Shown here: positions 39,313-49,500 of the stretch, piece by piece | Layout: each line of letters begins with the position of its first letter | Position numbering within the stretch: the first letter of the stretch is position 1 | Assembly (NCBI GenBank): GCA_013152545.1 | Contig: JAADGF010000116.1 | Coordinates: forward strand, 1-64,000 | Direction of reading: 5' to 3' | Source of the DNA: Gammaproteobacteria bacterium | GTDB taxonomy: Bacteria; Pseudomonadota; Gammaproteobacteria; SZUA-152 | Length of the DNA stretch: 64,000 bases | Program-made: the position numbers and the translations under genes | The notes under the pieces: model-generated | Told to the model about the DNA's origin: nothing | The model's input: only the letters and a program-made list of their open reading frames with translations | Databases searched by the model: none

Positions 39313-40052
39313 TGGACGGATTGTTTGAAAACATCATGCTAGCTGATTTTCATGATGATATTCATCGCAATATCGTATCACTCCGAGAATCTCAACACAT
39401 GTATGATGATCTAAGCGACTCTCCTGTTGGTTGGCAGGCTGCTATAGACCTTGAATTAGCCACAAAACCCCACACGTATATGTCGAATCAAGCAATTATT
39501 GATCGACCGTTTGAAGAGGCGGTGTACGACGAAGCAATTAACCATCCATTTGGAAAATGGTCTAAAACACGTTTTTCCGATGGCTCATACGGTGTTTGGT
39601 ACGGCGCTGACTCTTTGGAAACCAGTATTTACGAGACGGTTTATCATTGGCGTACAAAATTGCTAGAAGATGCGGAGTGGCACACCATTGACGGCATAAT
39701 TATCGAGCGTAAAATTTACCTTGTAAGGTGTGACGCAGGCTTACTCAACTTTATTCCAAAGCTTGAAACCTTCCCGGTGCTGGTTGATCCTTCGGTAGCT
39801 TGTTATCATCTCACCCATCGGATAGGTTCACGGATTCATCACGATGGACACCCAGGATTAATATCACGTTCCGCGCGTTGTGAAGGGAATATTTATGCCA
39901 TCTTTAAGCCACAAGTATTATCGAACCCTCGTCATTGCTGTTATTTGACCTATCGCATTGAAGGTAACTCGGTTGCCGTCGAACGCCAGCCGGGTAAGTT
40001 GTTTTTGAAGATCCACCCCTCCGGCCATGACTCGTTATTTCAACTTTCGTAA
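39312..40052 (+). CDS. RES-domain toxin
   Basis: The 246-residue protein is a RES-family toxin, whose members degrade cellular NAD+ (phosphorolysis or hydrolysis). Conserved positions visible are Arg87 (KTRFSDG), Tyr97 (VWYGAD), Glu103/Glu108 (SLETSIYETVYH) and Ser185 (GLISRSAR). It is longer than minimal RES toxins (about 150-180 residues) through an N-terminal helical extension of about 80 residues. The ATG at 39312 shares a base with the antitoxin stop, so translation is coupled. The pair looks intact. Confidence 0.92.
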   Translation: MDGLFENIMLADFHDDIHRNIVSLRESQHMYDDLSDSPVGWQAAIDLELATKPHTYMSNQAIIDRPFEEAVYDEAINHPFGKWSKTRFSDGSYGVWYGADSLETSIYETVYHWRTKLLEDAEWHTIDGIIIERKIYLVRCDAGLLNFIPKLETFPVLVDPSVACYHLTHRIGSRIHHDGHPGLISRSARCEGNIYAIFKPQVLSNPRHCCYLTYRIEGNSVAVERQPGKLFLKIHPSGHDSLFQLS

Positions 40053-40298
40053 AGCACCTCAATACGACAAGAGACTGGGAGAGATTATACCTCTAAGCTA
40101 TTGTATATAATAGATTTAAACCCATATCGTGCGTACTTGATGTAAGTCAATAACACAATGCTCGTTACTGCTTGATTTCATCTTTTAGGCCTCTATATTT
40201 AAATTAACGCTTGAACCTAAACACATGCCGTCCAACTGATGATGTTAGGTTAAACCCAACTCATTATTCACTCGACTAATGCAATAGTGGAGGTTGTC

Positions 40299-40838
40299 AT
40301 GAACTTTAAAAAACTGTCACCCTGGAACTGGTTTAAAACTGAAGAACAACAGGCAACTGCCTTACCCACCAGTAGGTCTGATCATTTTGGTTTTCCCGTT
40401 ACTCGCTTACACCGCGAAATTGACCATTTATTTGATGACTTTTTTCGTGGCGCAGGTTTTCCATCACTCCTTGAAGAGCATTTACCGGTAGCAACAGCGC
40501 AACTCTTGAAACCTAAGCTGGATATTAGCGAAACTGATGAAAAATATGAGGTACGGATTGAAGTACCAGGGGTTGATAAAGACAATATTAGCATCGATAT
40601 CGATAACGACACGCTCACCATACGGGGTGAAAAGAAAATGGAAAAAGAAAATAAAAGTGAAAAATACCATTTCATAGAACGTAGCTATGGTTCTTTTCAA
40701 CGGGTATTGGCATTACCTGCGGACGCTGACCGTGACCTGATTGATGCAAACTTTAAAGACGGCGTTTTAAGGCTAACTATAACTAAAAACCCGGATAAAC
40801 AGAAAACCACTAAAACTATCGCTATTGAACATGGCTAA
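40299..40838 (+). CDS. Hsp20 / alpha-crystallin-type small heat-shock protein
   Basis: A 179-residue ATP-independent holdase chaperone. The alpha-crystallin domain starts at LKPKLDISETDEKYEVRIEVPGVDKDNI and includes LTIRGEKKMEKE, YGSFQRVLALPADADRDLIDANFKDGVLRLTI. The ATG at 40299 has GGAGG 5 bases upstream. About 85 bases upstream, CTTGAA at 40210-40215 is followed 16 bases later by CCAACTGA, a poor match to a sigma-32 promoter, so heat control is likely on family grounds but weakly supported here. Confidence 0.93.
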   Translation: MNFKKLSPWNWFKTEEQQATALPTSRSDHFGFPVTRLHREIDHLFDDFFRGAGFPSLLEEHLPVATAQLLKPKLDISETDEKYEVRIEVPGVDKDNISIDIDNDTLTIRGEKKMEKENKSEKYHFIERSYGSFQRVLALPADADRDLIDANFKDGVLRLTITKNPDKQKTTKTIAIEHG

Positions 40839-41156
40839 CAATACCTTATTGGAATTGACGGCTGAATAATTGCTGATGCAGCGCGCTTACATGGAAGTAA
40901 GCGCGACGTTTATTAGTACCCACACTACCCCGCCCCCTCATTCTGCCAATTCAGGGTAGATATTCATGCAGAACATAGACGAATAGGCATTGCGTCTTAC
41001 TTCGTAGTAGAATACGTTGACATTTAATCAACAGACTAATCAACGGATAACGTCAGAGAAACCCGTATGGGTTCTTTAATGATATATTGACGTTATTTTG
41101 TTGCATGAACCATTGGCCACTCATTTTCAGGCAACTTAACTCTTGGTAAAACACAT
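40839..41156. other. Intergenic region after hsp20
   Basis: It contains the hairpin at 40882-40905 and no gene. The remainder, including the promoter of the small membrane protein gene, shows no clear signal. Confidence 0.35.
40882..40905 (+). terminator. Probable terminator of hsp20
   Basis: CGCGCTTAC pairs perfectly with GTAAGCGCG around an ATGGAA loop, 44 bases after the hsp20 stop. The following ACGTTTATT is only weakly T-rich. Confidence 0.6.
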
Positions 41157-41507
41157 ATGCGCATCGGTTATTTAAGCTCAAGGCTAATCGTTATTATAAA
41201 TATTTTAGGCGGCTTACTGGTTATTCTTAGCGCTAGTTGGATCTATGTCACTCATACGGATTTAACCCCGATTAAAACCGAACGTGTTTTTCAAAAAAAC
41301 CTCAAAGAGGCTAATAGTATTCGAAAAACCGAAATTTTTCGGCAAGTCCATCAAAGTATCCTGATTAACCACAAACAAAACTTGAATCAACATTATGAGA
41401 ACGTGCAGCCAATAGTTTGGTTTACCATTGTTATACTGCTAATCTTCATGATCAATACGTTTCTATTTATACAACTGCTTAAGTCTAAAGTGATCCGTAT
41501 TCGTTAA
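41157..41507 (+). CDS. Small two-helix membrane protein
   Basis: A 116-residue protein of unknown function with membrane helices at about 10-30 (IVIINILGGLLVILSASWIYV) and 86-108 (IVWFTIVILLIFMINTFLFI), joined by a polar, basic segment of about 50 residues that probably faces the periplasm. The start, just after a TAAAACACAT leader, lacks a strong ribosome site. It lies 97 bases before the FMN-binding protein gene and may share its transcript. Confidence 0.6.
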   Translation: MRIGYLSSRLIVIINILGGLLVILSASWIYVTHTDLTPIKTERVFQKNLKEANSIRKTEIFRQVHQSILINHKQNLNQHYENVQPIVWFTIVILLIFMINTFLFIQLLKSKVIRIR

Positions 41508-41604
41508 TAACGTGAACACTGCGATGGAATAAACCGCGTGTGCAACAATGTCGAAATTCTAACCACGTTGGGTATAACGCTAAAGAATCAAAACTTAGGG
41601 GTCT

Positions 41605-43155
41605 ATGATAATGTCGTTAGTGGCAGAAGTTACTGGACAGGGATTGGCATTCCTTTCCTCGTTGTTCGTTTTTTTTGTAGGCTTGTTTGTTCTTGTCAGC
41701 GTGTTGCTATTCATCAAGGATATGACACAAACAAAAGATACGATTCGCCGCAACTACCCTGTTATTGGTCGTTTTCGATATTTATTCAGCACCTTAGGAG
41801 AGTTTTTTCGGCAATATTTTTTTTCCATGGACCGTGAAGAAATGCCGTTTAACCGTGCGGAACGTGAATGGGTGTATAAATCATCCAGCGGTGCGGATAA
41901 TACTCTTGCGTTTGGTTCCACAAAAAATATCAACCCACCGGGTACCCCTTTATTTGTTAATTGTCCGTTTCCTACTTTGGACGAGCATGCCACTTCAGCG
42001 CCACCCAAGTGCATCGGCCCCTTCTGTCGAGAACCTTATGAAGCCAGTTCGCTCATTAATGTCTCGGGGATGAGTTACGGTGCATTATCAAAACCGGCGG
42101 TACGTGCTTTGTCCAAAGGGGCTAAATTAGCAGGATGCTGGATGAACACTGGCGAAGGTGGCTTGTCTTGCTATCACCTTGAAGGTGGTTGTGACATTGT
42201 GTTTCAAATTGGTACGGCCAAATACGGTGTACGTACCACTGATGGCAAACTTGATGATAACAAACTAAGGCAGGTGGCCGCTCATCCACAGGTGAAGATG
42301 TTTGAGATTAAGATGAGCCAGGGTGCCAAACCGGGTAAAGGTGGCATACTGCCAGGGGCAAAAGTGACGCTAGAAATAGCCCGTATCCGTGGTATTGAAG
42401 CAGGAAAAGACTCCATCTCACCTAATCGCCATCCCGAGATTGACAGCTATCAAGAATTACTTGACTTCGTCCAGCATGTGCGAAAAGTAACGGGGAAACC
42501 GACTGGCTTTAAAGCCGTGATCGGTACATATAGCTGGCTTAAGCATATGTGCGAAGAAATCCATCGTCGCGGCATTAGCTGTGCCCCCGACTTTATTGCA
42601 ATTGACAGCTGCGATGGTGGTACAGGCGCAGCGCCAATGCCATTAATGGACGATGTTGGTTTACCCATCAAAGAAACACTGCTGACGGTCATTGACATTC
42701 TGACGCAATATGGCTTACGTGAACGGATTCGTGTAATTGCGTCAGGCAAACTGATTACACCATCTGAAGTCGCGTGGGCTCTTTGCAGTGGCGCGGATTT
42801 CATCACTTCCGCCCGCGGTTTTATGTTTGCTTTAGGCTGTATTCAGGCCCTCAAGTGCAACAAGAATACCTGCCCCACTGGTATCACCACACATGACAGA
42901 CGTTTACAGCGGGGATTGAATCCGGTAGAAAAAGCCATACGGATTAAAAATTTCGTCGACAAGATTCATTACGGCACTGGCCTGATTGCACACTCCTGTG
43001 GTGTATCGCATCCTCGTGCCTTGCGGCGGTTTCACTGCCGTATTGTACAACCGAATGGCAAGTCACAGCCCTTGGATAAATTATACCCTGAAGTGGAGGT
43101 AATACCTGCATACAGTAAATTAAACTCTATCTGTCATACTAAAAACAAGTCATGA
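41605..43155 (+). CDS. Membrane-tethered FMN-binding glutamate synthase-like protein
   Basis: The 516-residue protein has one N-terminal membrane helix (about 13-38) and a cytoplasmic domain matching the FMN-binding, synthase half of glutamate synthase. Motifs include INVSGMSYGALSKPAVRALS, NTGEGGLS, EIKMSQGAKPGKGG, DFIAIDSCDGGTGAAP and the cysteine motif LKCNKNTCPTGITT that would bind an iron-sulfur cluster. The glutamine amidotransferase domain of GltB is absent. The family is widespread, and its true substrate is uncertain. AGGGG precedes the first ATG closely; ATG at 41611 is equally possible. Confidence 0.88.
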   Translation: MIMSLVAEVTGQGLAFLSSLFVFFVGLFVLVSVLLFIKDMTQTKDTIRRNYPVIGRFRYLFSTLGEFFRQYFFSMDREEMPFNRAEREWVYKSSSGADNTLAFGSTKNINPPGTPLFVNCPFPTLDEHATSAPPKCIGPFCREPYEASSLINVSGMSYGALSKPAVRALSKGAKLAGCWMNTGEGGLSCYHLEGGCDIVFQIGTAKYGVRTTDGKLDDNKLRQVAAHPQVKMFEIKMSQGAKPGKGGILPGAKVTLEIARIRGIEAGKDSISPNRHPEIDSYQELLDFVQHVRKVTGKPTGFKAVIGTYSWLKHMCEEIHRRGISCAPDFIAIDSCDGGTGAAPMPLMDDVGLPIKETLLTVIDILTQYGLRERIRVIASGKLITPSEVAWALCSGADFITSARGFMFALGCIQALKCNKNTCPTGITTHDRRLQRGLNPVEKAIRIKNFVDKIHYGTGLIAHSCGVSHPRALRRFHCRIVQPNGKSQPLDKLYPEVEVIPAYSKLNSICHTKNKS

Positions 43156-43216
43156 CGGAAAAACCCCATAGCTTGGTTTGACGAAAAACGAGTTTTATTT
43201 AATAAGCACATTATGT

Positions 43217-43252
43217 ATTTAACTATCTATTTAACTATCTATTTAACTATCT
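43217..43252. repeat. 12-bp tandem repeat, three copies
   Basis: ATTTAACTATCT occurs three times in a row and a partial fourth copy (ATTTATTTAACTC) follows. The repeat supplies the last bases of the stop codon of sbcB on the minus strand. It lies between converging genes. Confidence 0.85.
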
Positions 43253-44705
43253 ATTTATTTAACTCAGGCAACTTAATGCCCATACTATAGTTTAACAATT
43301 CATCCAGAATCGCTGTTTTATCCGCTGAACTGGCATTATCCTCTTTAAGTGATTGAATACGTTCCCTAAAGCTTACCAAGCTTAGTGTATTGGTATTATC
43401 ATGCTCCAACAATCGGGAGTGACGGTAATCGTTCCATGCCTGTTGTTCATCATCCGTTAATGTTGCCGGGAAATTACGTGCTTTATAATGTAGGAACAAC
43501 GCCGGTAATCGTCTGTCATCAAAAACGGCGCTTATTTTATTTATTTCGTGCTCAGTGGCATTACGGATTTGCTGCATTTTCTGCTTGTCATTATTATTTA
43601 AAAAACCGGCGTATAAACTAAACTCCGGATCATCACTTTTTTCGAAATCATCCTGCACAAACACCTGCTGAACTTTATTGCCCAACGTAGAATGGCTTTT
43701 TATGCGCGCCAGATGCTCTAAGCAGCGCGTAACATTAATATTCAACCGCTGCGCTGAAGCACTATCAAGGGTGTTAAGGGGGACGATGACCGGACATTTA
43801 TTAATATGCACTGCTTTTAGAGGAATCCTCGTTTCGTCATTTTTTAACTGATCGGTGGGAGTGAAAATTCTTTCCTGAATACTTTTAATGTCCAAATTAA
43901 TCAGCTCTGTGGGGTCAATACTGAGATCATAAACAATATACGCATTCTGGTTGGTGGGATGTATCGCCAAGGGCACCACTATCGCCATGCAGTTTTTAGT
44001 GGCTGGATATTTTGAAGAAACGTGTATGACAGGCTGTGCTTCGCGTATTTTCAAATAATTTGAAATCGCATGCTTGTTGCGGTGCCGGTATAAAAATTCA
44101 AATAATTTAGGCTGTTTTTTTTGTACTAGTTTTGCCAATGCTATGGTGGCGTACACATCGGATAAAGCATCATGCGCCATTTCATGGGCAATGTTGTTGG
44201 CTTGGGTTAACTTCTCCAGCTTGAATGTAGCAACACCCTCCTTATTGTTTGGCCAGTTAATGCCCTCAGGTCGCAACGCGCATGTGAGCCTTACCATGTC
44301 AATAATATCCCAACGGGAGTTACCGTTTTTCCATTCGCGCTCATAGGGGTCATAAAAATTTCGATACAAGGTATTTCGAATAAATTCGTCATCAAAACGA
44401 ATATTATTGTAACCAGCAACACAAGTATTTGGCACAGTAAACACCTGATTGATAGCTCGAATAAACGCCGCTTCGTTCACGCCTTTTTCATTCACGATTG
44501 ACGGCGTTATGCCTGTCACTTGGCAAGATATGGGGTCAGGGAGAATTTCATCACTCAAGCGACAATAACTGACTAACGGGTCACTGATAATGTTTAGATT
44601 TTCATCAGTGCGAACACCTGCAAATTGAGCAATGCGGTCACGTCGGCTGTTAATGCCAAAAGTCTCCAAATCATACCAATAGATCGAGTTATTGTTTTTA
44701 ATCAA
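43251..44705 (-). CDS. sbcB: Exodeoxyribonuclease I
   Basis: Exonuclease I degrades single-stranded DNA 3' to 5' in recombination and mismatch repair. The 484-residue product compares with 475 in E. coli. The DEDD nuclease site begins at Asp12/Glu14 in WYDLETFG. Family blocks include VTGITP, CVAGYNNIRFDDEFIRNTLYRNFYDPY, MVRLTCALRPEGINWP and AHDALSDVYATIALAKLVQ. TTG at 44705 gives an N-terminus of family length. An ATG at 44834 would add 43 non-family residues, and its codons lie inside a near-palindrome, so it is unlikely. Confidence 0.92.
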   Translation of the reverse strand: MIKNNNSIYWYDLETFGINSRRDRIAQFAGVRTDENLNIISDPLVSYCRLSDEILPDPISCQVTGITPSIVNEKGVNEAAFIRAINQVFTVPNTCVAGYNNIRFDDEFIRNTLYRNFYDPYEREWKNGNSRWDIIDMVRLTCALRPEGINWPNNKEGVATFKLEKLTQANNIAHEMAHDALSDVYATIALAKLVQKKQPKLFEFLYRHRNKHAISNYLKIREAQPVIHVSSKYPATKNCMAIVVPLAIHPTNQNAYIVYDLSIDPTELINLDIKSIQERIFTPTDQLKNDETRIPLKAVHINKCPVIVPLNTLDSASAQRLNINVTRCLEHLARIKSHSTLGNKVQQVFVQDDFEKSDDPEFSLYAGFLNNNDKQKMQQIRNATEHEINKISAVFDDRRLPALFLHYKARNFPATLTDDEQQAWNDYRHSRLLEHDNTNTLSLVSFRERIQSLKEDNASSADKTAILDELLNYSMGIKLPELNK

Positions 44706-44815
44706 TAGACTACCGCTCAAGTTAATTAACGAAGCACCTATTGTATTGGCGTATACGTCCCTTGGCCAGTTAAAAATTATGTCTTCCACTGGAATTAGTG
44801 ATAAAAACGAAGCAT

Positions 44816-44841
44816 ATTCGGGGAACGTACACATTCCGAAT
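44816..44841. repeat. Near-palindrome related to the GGAACGTGCACGTTCC element
   Basis: The 26-base dyad begins ATTCGG and ends CCGAAT; its centre GGAACGTACACATTCC differs from GGAACGTGCACGTTCC at two bases. It lies about 110 bases upstream of the chosen sbcB start. Confidence 0.55.
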
Positions 44842-44951
44842 GGTTGTTTTTCTTATTGTGTGGATAAGTACCTCTTTTTTTTTGATAGGCAACTCTGCAT
44901 GCCTAACAAGGGAATGAGGACACAACCACCACACCCGAAATTGATGCCCAA

Positions 44952-45635
44952 TTATTCACCATCAGCATCACTGATGACAGACTTTTCTGATTGATCTGTT
45001 GTATGCATTATTTCGTCTGGTAAATGTCCAAACTGTAATTCGTCCGCACTGTCCATGAGCACCAAGTCATTTGTATCTAAGTTCAGACGGGGAATTTTGT
45101 TCGACGCTATATGCGTTTCATTGACTTTGGTTGCTTCATCCAAAATCACCTGCTCTTCCGGTAAAGCTTGTGCTGGAGAATTCTCTACAATCGTGATTAA
45201 TTCCAGGTCGTTTTTTTCAATATTGGAAATTGATTGAACATCAGTAATGAAATCAATTTTCTCGACTGGAATCGTTGGCTCTTTCTCAATAGAGCTGTTG
45301 CCATATTTTTTATAAATAGTTAACGTGGATTGGCCACTTTCTTTTTGCACATACACATAGCTGAATGGTTTAAATACGATACTAAAAACATCAGAAATTG
45401 GATAATCATCAAATTGAAATGTAATTTTTTGATGACAATCAAGGTTGTGCTTAGCCTCAATATCAATAATATTTTCCAAATCCTCTATAAATTTGCAAAT
45501 ATCCAGATTCTTGAACTCAACAGAAAGCGCTTGTGTTTCGGGTATCCAGTCAAGGATACTGCTTGGCTTGCTTGCCAATAAGCTTGTGGAAAATACAATA
45601 CTGCTCAATACAGTCATTGAATAGATTAATTTCAT
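44952..45635 (-). CDS. Exported protein with secretin/TonB short N-terminal-like domain
   Basis: A 227-residue protein with a signal peptide (LIYSMTVLSSIVFSTSLLA). Residues 30-100 (LSVEFKNLDICKFIEDLENIIDIEAKHNL...ITFQFDDYPISDVFSIVF) match the rhythm of an STN/secretin N0-like domain: a strand, a helix, then a strand followed by PxxxVxxxxF. The rest is polar, acidic and probably unstructured. No secretin or TonB-receptor barrel follows, so it is a stand-alone domain of unknown role. AGGGAG lies 9 bases before the ATG at 45635. Confidence 0.68.
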   Translation of the reverse strand: MKLIYSMTVLSSIVFSTSLLASKPSSILDWIPETQALSVEFKNLDICKFIEDLENIIDIEAKHNLDCHQKITFQFDDYPISDVFSIVFKPFSYVYVQKESGQSTLTIYKKYGNSSIEKEPTIPVEKIDFITDVQSISNIEKNDLELITIVENSPAQALPEEQVILDEATKVNETHIASNKIPRLNLDTNDLVLMDSADELQFGHLPDEIMHTTDQSEKSVISDADGE

Positions 45636-45720
45636 TTTGATCACTCCCTCTAGGAGATTGTTCAAATATCAGCAAAATTTATCGACGCAGTTAAACCTGA
45701 ACATTTGTACTTGAACAAAA

Positions 45721-45758
45721 GCAAACGAACCCAAATATATAAATTTGGGTTCGTTTGC
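45721..45758 (-). terminator. Perfect 16-bp stem intrinsic terminator
   Basis: GCAAACGAACCCAAAT (45721-45736) and ATTTGGGTTCGTTTGC (45743-45758) are exact reverse complements around a 6-base loop. On the minus strand it follows the stop codon of the small exported protein gene by 12 bases, and TTTTG comes next. Confidence 0.85.
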
Positions 45759-45770
45759 ATACAATTACAA

Positions 45771-46163
45771 CTAGTTCCCTACTAACGTAAAGCTGACAGA
45801 GCCACCAGAAGCACCGTTACGGACCTGCACTCGCTCTCCTGCGTTGTATCTAATCGCTGGACTGAACTCAACTTGTATAGAGTTTGCGTTAGATGTGGTC
45901 ATAAACCCTGTAACAGCTACCCCGTTTTTAAAAATTCGTTGACAACAAACCGAGGCACCACTGTTTTTGGCAATGATGGCGGAACGCAAGAAAAACGTCT
46001 GGCCTGCGGGTACTGTCATCAACGTTCTTGTGGTTAAGTTAGGGACTGAGTTGGCAATTAAGGTCTGTGCAGATGCCGTTGACATAATACCAAGCAACAT
46101 CAACAATAAGCCACTTTTAACCCCAAACTTGTATTTACTCAGCATTGCAATTTTCGTATTCAT
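45771..46163 (-). CDS. Small secreted beta-rich protein
   Basis: A 130-residue protein with a clear signal peptide (SGLLLMLLGIMSTASA) and a mature part of about 98 residues made mostly of predicted beta-strands. It includes an adjacent cysteine pair (VCCQRIF) and ends VSFTLVGN. I recognise no family; the fold may be a small beta-sandwich. A strong AGGAGG 5 bases before the ATG at 46163 and a perfect terminator immediately after the gene suggest high, monocistronic expression. Confidence 0.75.
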   Translation of the reverse strand: MNTKIAMLSKYKFGVKSGLLLMLLGIMSTASAQTLIANSVPNLTTRTLMTVPAGQTFFLRSAIIAKNSGASVCCQRIFKNGVAVTGFMTTSNANSIQVEFSPAIRYNAGERVQVRNGASGGSVSFTLVGN

Positions 46164-46573
46164 AGTTCCTCCTAGCATCATCAGTAATACATCAAACGTA
46201 TGTAAACTCGCAACATAAAATTGGATTTAAATAGGTGCGAATGATTGATATCTTATACAAAGACACTTACCAGGCATTTACAATAATGAAATTATAGGAA
46301 TCACTGGCCGATTGGCAAAAGCGATTGTGAGTAAATAACGAACGAAGAGTGGCGAAAGACAGGATATTAACGGAGGGTATGATATTTGTTAGCATTTCTT
46401 GTCAGCGATGAAAAATAAATCATCTATTGTCAGTTTAGGGTCTGTAAAGCAATAAACCGGACAGATTGCACCGAATATTGTTTCGTATTCAAGGTGCGGA
46501 AATGGACGCATACTCGTTGTCAGTAAGCTTTTTCGCAAGACCGAGAAGAGGCAAGGATAAACAAGCTAAATGT
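46164..46573. other. Intergenic region between hrpA and the small secreted protein gene
   Basis: No gene or strong hairpin is seen in this 410-base stretch. It should contain the promoter of the secreted protein gene and the 3' end of the hrpA transcript. Confidence 0.3.
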
Positions 46574-49500
46574 TCAAGTTGTTTCTTTACAGACCCTTAG
46601 CACAAGCTCAAGTTGTTTCTGTAAACGTTCGATCGACACTGGCATTGCGGTTTTTAACCTTTGAGAAAAAAGCGACACTCTCATTTCTTCAATCATCCAG
46701 CGGTATTGTGTAAAGGCGGCAGTGTTTTTAACTTTACTGATATTTTTGTCCGCCAGTTGTAAATACTGCTGCCAATGGCCGGTAACTTGTTGTTGACGTA
46801 AACGATCTGTTTGCGGCGACTGCTCCAGTTTAGTTAACCGTGCCTCAATCGCTTGCAAATAAACCGGTAAACGCCGTAGCCACTGATTTGGCGTTTGCGT
46901 TATAAACTCTGGGTGAATCAAATACTTTAGTTGTGTATGAATATCATTAATAGCTTCGATCCAGGCTATTGGGGTGCTTTGATTTAAGCGCCGCATGACT
47001 GATTTATACTGGCCAAGTATTTCAGTGATGAGTTCAGACAAAGTATTTGCCTGACTAATCAGGTGCTCAAGTGCATGGCGTTTATGATTTTCGTAACTTT
47101 CTCTGGTTCTGATATCATCTTCATTATAAAAAAAAACGTTTAAAATCGCTGATCTAAGAATATCAGTTTTTAATTTTTCACAGCTTCCAAGTGCTGTAAA
47201 AGCGGCGCAAAGCATGTTTATATTTGGGATGTTTTTAATGCAATACATCAATTGTTTACGCGCCTCAATAGAAAACAAACGATACAGGCCTTCAATATGA
47301 GATTTATGTGCCGCTACCGGTGTATCAAATAATGTTATTGCCACGGAATTCTGGTTATCAACCAACGCTGGATAAGCCACTATGGTATGGCCCTGCTGTT
47401 GCATTTCATAAACCGCTGGAATTTCCTCCACTGCCCAGTGCGTCATTCCATGCCGTTCTATTTTGGCGACATTAACTGCCGTGAATGCACTTACTTGCGA
47501 TTCTATTCTTGGTTTCATCCCCTTTAGTATCGCTAGATCTTTACCAGTACGAATCGTCTTACCATTGCTATCAATAATATTAAAGTTCATTAATAAGTGA
47601 CCTGGAAGCTGCGTAATATTCCAGACGTCCGAGGGCACCATGAGCCCTGTCATTTTAAATAAATGTTTGGATACAGTTTCAATCATCGGTGTTTCATAAG
47701 GCTGAATGGCCTCGACGCAGGCTTTAGCAAAATTTGGCGCTGGGACAAACGAACGCCGAAACTTCTTCGGCAAAGACTTTATTAATGCTGCAATTTTCTC
47801 TTCAAGTAATCCTGGAACCAACCACTCAAATTTATAGGCTGGAATTTGATTGAGAAGAAACTCGTGGAGTTCGACGGTGACACCATCGTATTCATGCCCT
47901 GGCTCAAATCGATAAGTCAATGGTAAGGCTAATTTATCAAGCTGCAATTGCTTAGGAAATAATATCTCATTATCTTCATGCGCCGCTTCATTAATGAGAA
48001 ACGAGCGACTCATGTAAAGCGACCGGGTATCATCCTCTGTCAGATTTTTCAGCCACGTTAACAGTAATGGTACATTAAAAATGCCAACAGGAATTTTGCT
48101 GTCATAAAATGCGTAAATCTTATCATCCGTAATTAAAATATCCCGACGACGCTCTTTCTCTTCATCATTTTTGGTTTGTTTAATTAAATCACAATTATGT
48201 CGATAAAAAGCCGCATCACATTTAACACGTTGTTCCACCAGTGCAGCACGAATAAAGATTTCACGACTCTCTTTGGGCGCAATAGGTCCATAGTTAATTT
48301 TTCGATTCGCGATAATGGTCAAACCATACAGTGTCACACTCTCTAATGCGGATACTTGCGCGGCTTTTTCATCCCAGTGGACCTCGTTATAACAGCGTTT
48401 CACTAAGTGCTGTGCGGCATTTTCCACCCACTGAGGTTCGATTTTAGCGCAAACATGAGCATACAAGCGACTGGTTTCCAACAAATTTACGGCCATCAGC
48501 CATTTAGGTGGAGAGTTGTGAACAATCGACCCGGGAAACACATGAAAACGAATATGCCGTGCTCCTTCAAACTCCTGTTTTTCCACTTTAAAGCCAAGAT
48601 TACCCAATACACCCGGTAACAATGCCTTATGAATTTCATCGTAACCCGCTGCTACTTGATTAATTTTAGCGCCCGCCTCAACAACCATTTTTTTTAACTG
48701 CAAATACACATCCTGCCACTCTCTCATACGTAAGTAAGATATATAATGTGACTGACACCATTTTCTCAACTGATTGTTTGATCCTTGCTTTGATTGTTTT
48801 TTATAAGCTTGCCACAAATAAACAAAGATCAAAAAATCGGACCGTATTACGGTATTTTGTTTATTGGTTTTTTGTACTTGTGCTGCATCAATATTAGTTG
48901 TATTAATAGGCGAAACTTTATCGTTACGTCGGTGATTAGCCTTATTGTTTTCTCTATCATCAATGTTCTTATGGAACAAAGCATGCTGTTGATCTGCAGC
49001 AGCCTGATGCCCATGTGGTCGTTCTCGGGGGTCTTGAATACTCAATGCGCTGGTAATAATCAATATTTCCTGAACGCAATTCTCTTTCATGGATGCTAAT
49101 AACATTCGGCCCATTTTCGGGTCTATGGGTAAACGGGATAACTCGCGGCCTATTTTTGTCAGTTTTTGCTCGTGGTCAATCGCCCCCAGTTCATTTAACA
49201 ATTTAAAACCATCTTTAACATACCGGTTGTCCGGTGAATCTAAAAAAGGAAAATCAGCAATATGAGCCAGATTTAATGATTTCATTCGCAAAATGACAGA
49301 AGCCAAGTTGACACGTTTTATTTCCGGAACCGAATACAAGGGTCGACTCCGAAAATCTTCCTCAGTGTAAAGCCGTATACAGACCCCATTGCTGATACGT
49401 CCGCAACGACCTTTACGCTGATTAGCACTGGACTGGGATATTTTTTCAACGGGTAACCTTTCGACTTTCGAACGGTAACTGTAGTGGTTGATTCGCGCCG

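Noticed and set aside
43217-43252. The 12-bp tandem repeat as a CRISPR or origin iteron array
   Set aside because: There are only three adjoining units without spacers, and no cas or replication gene is near.
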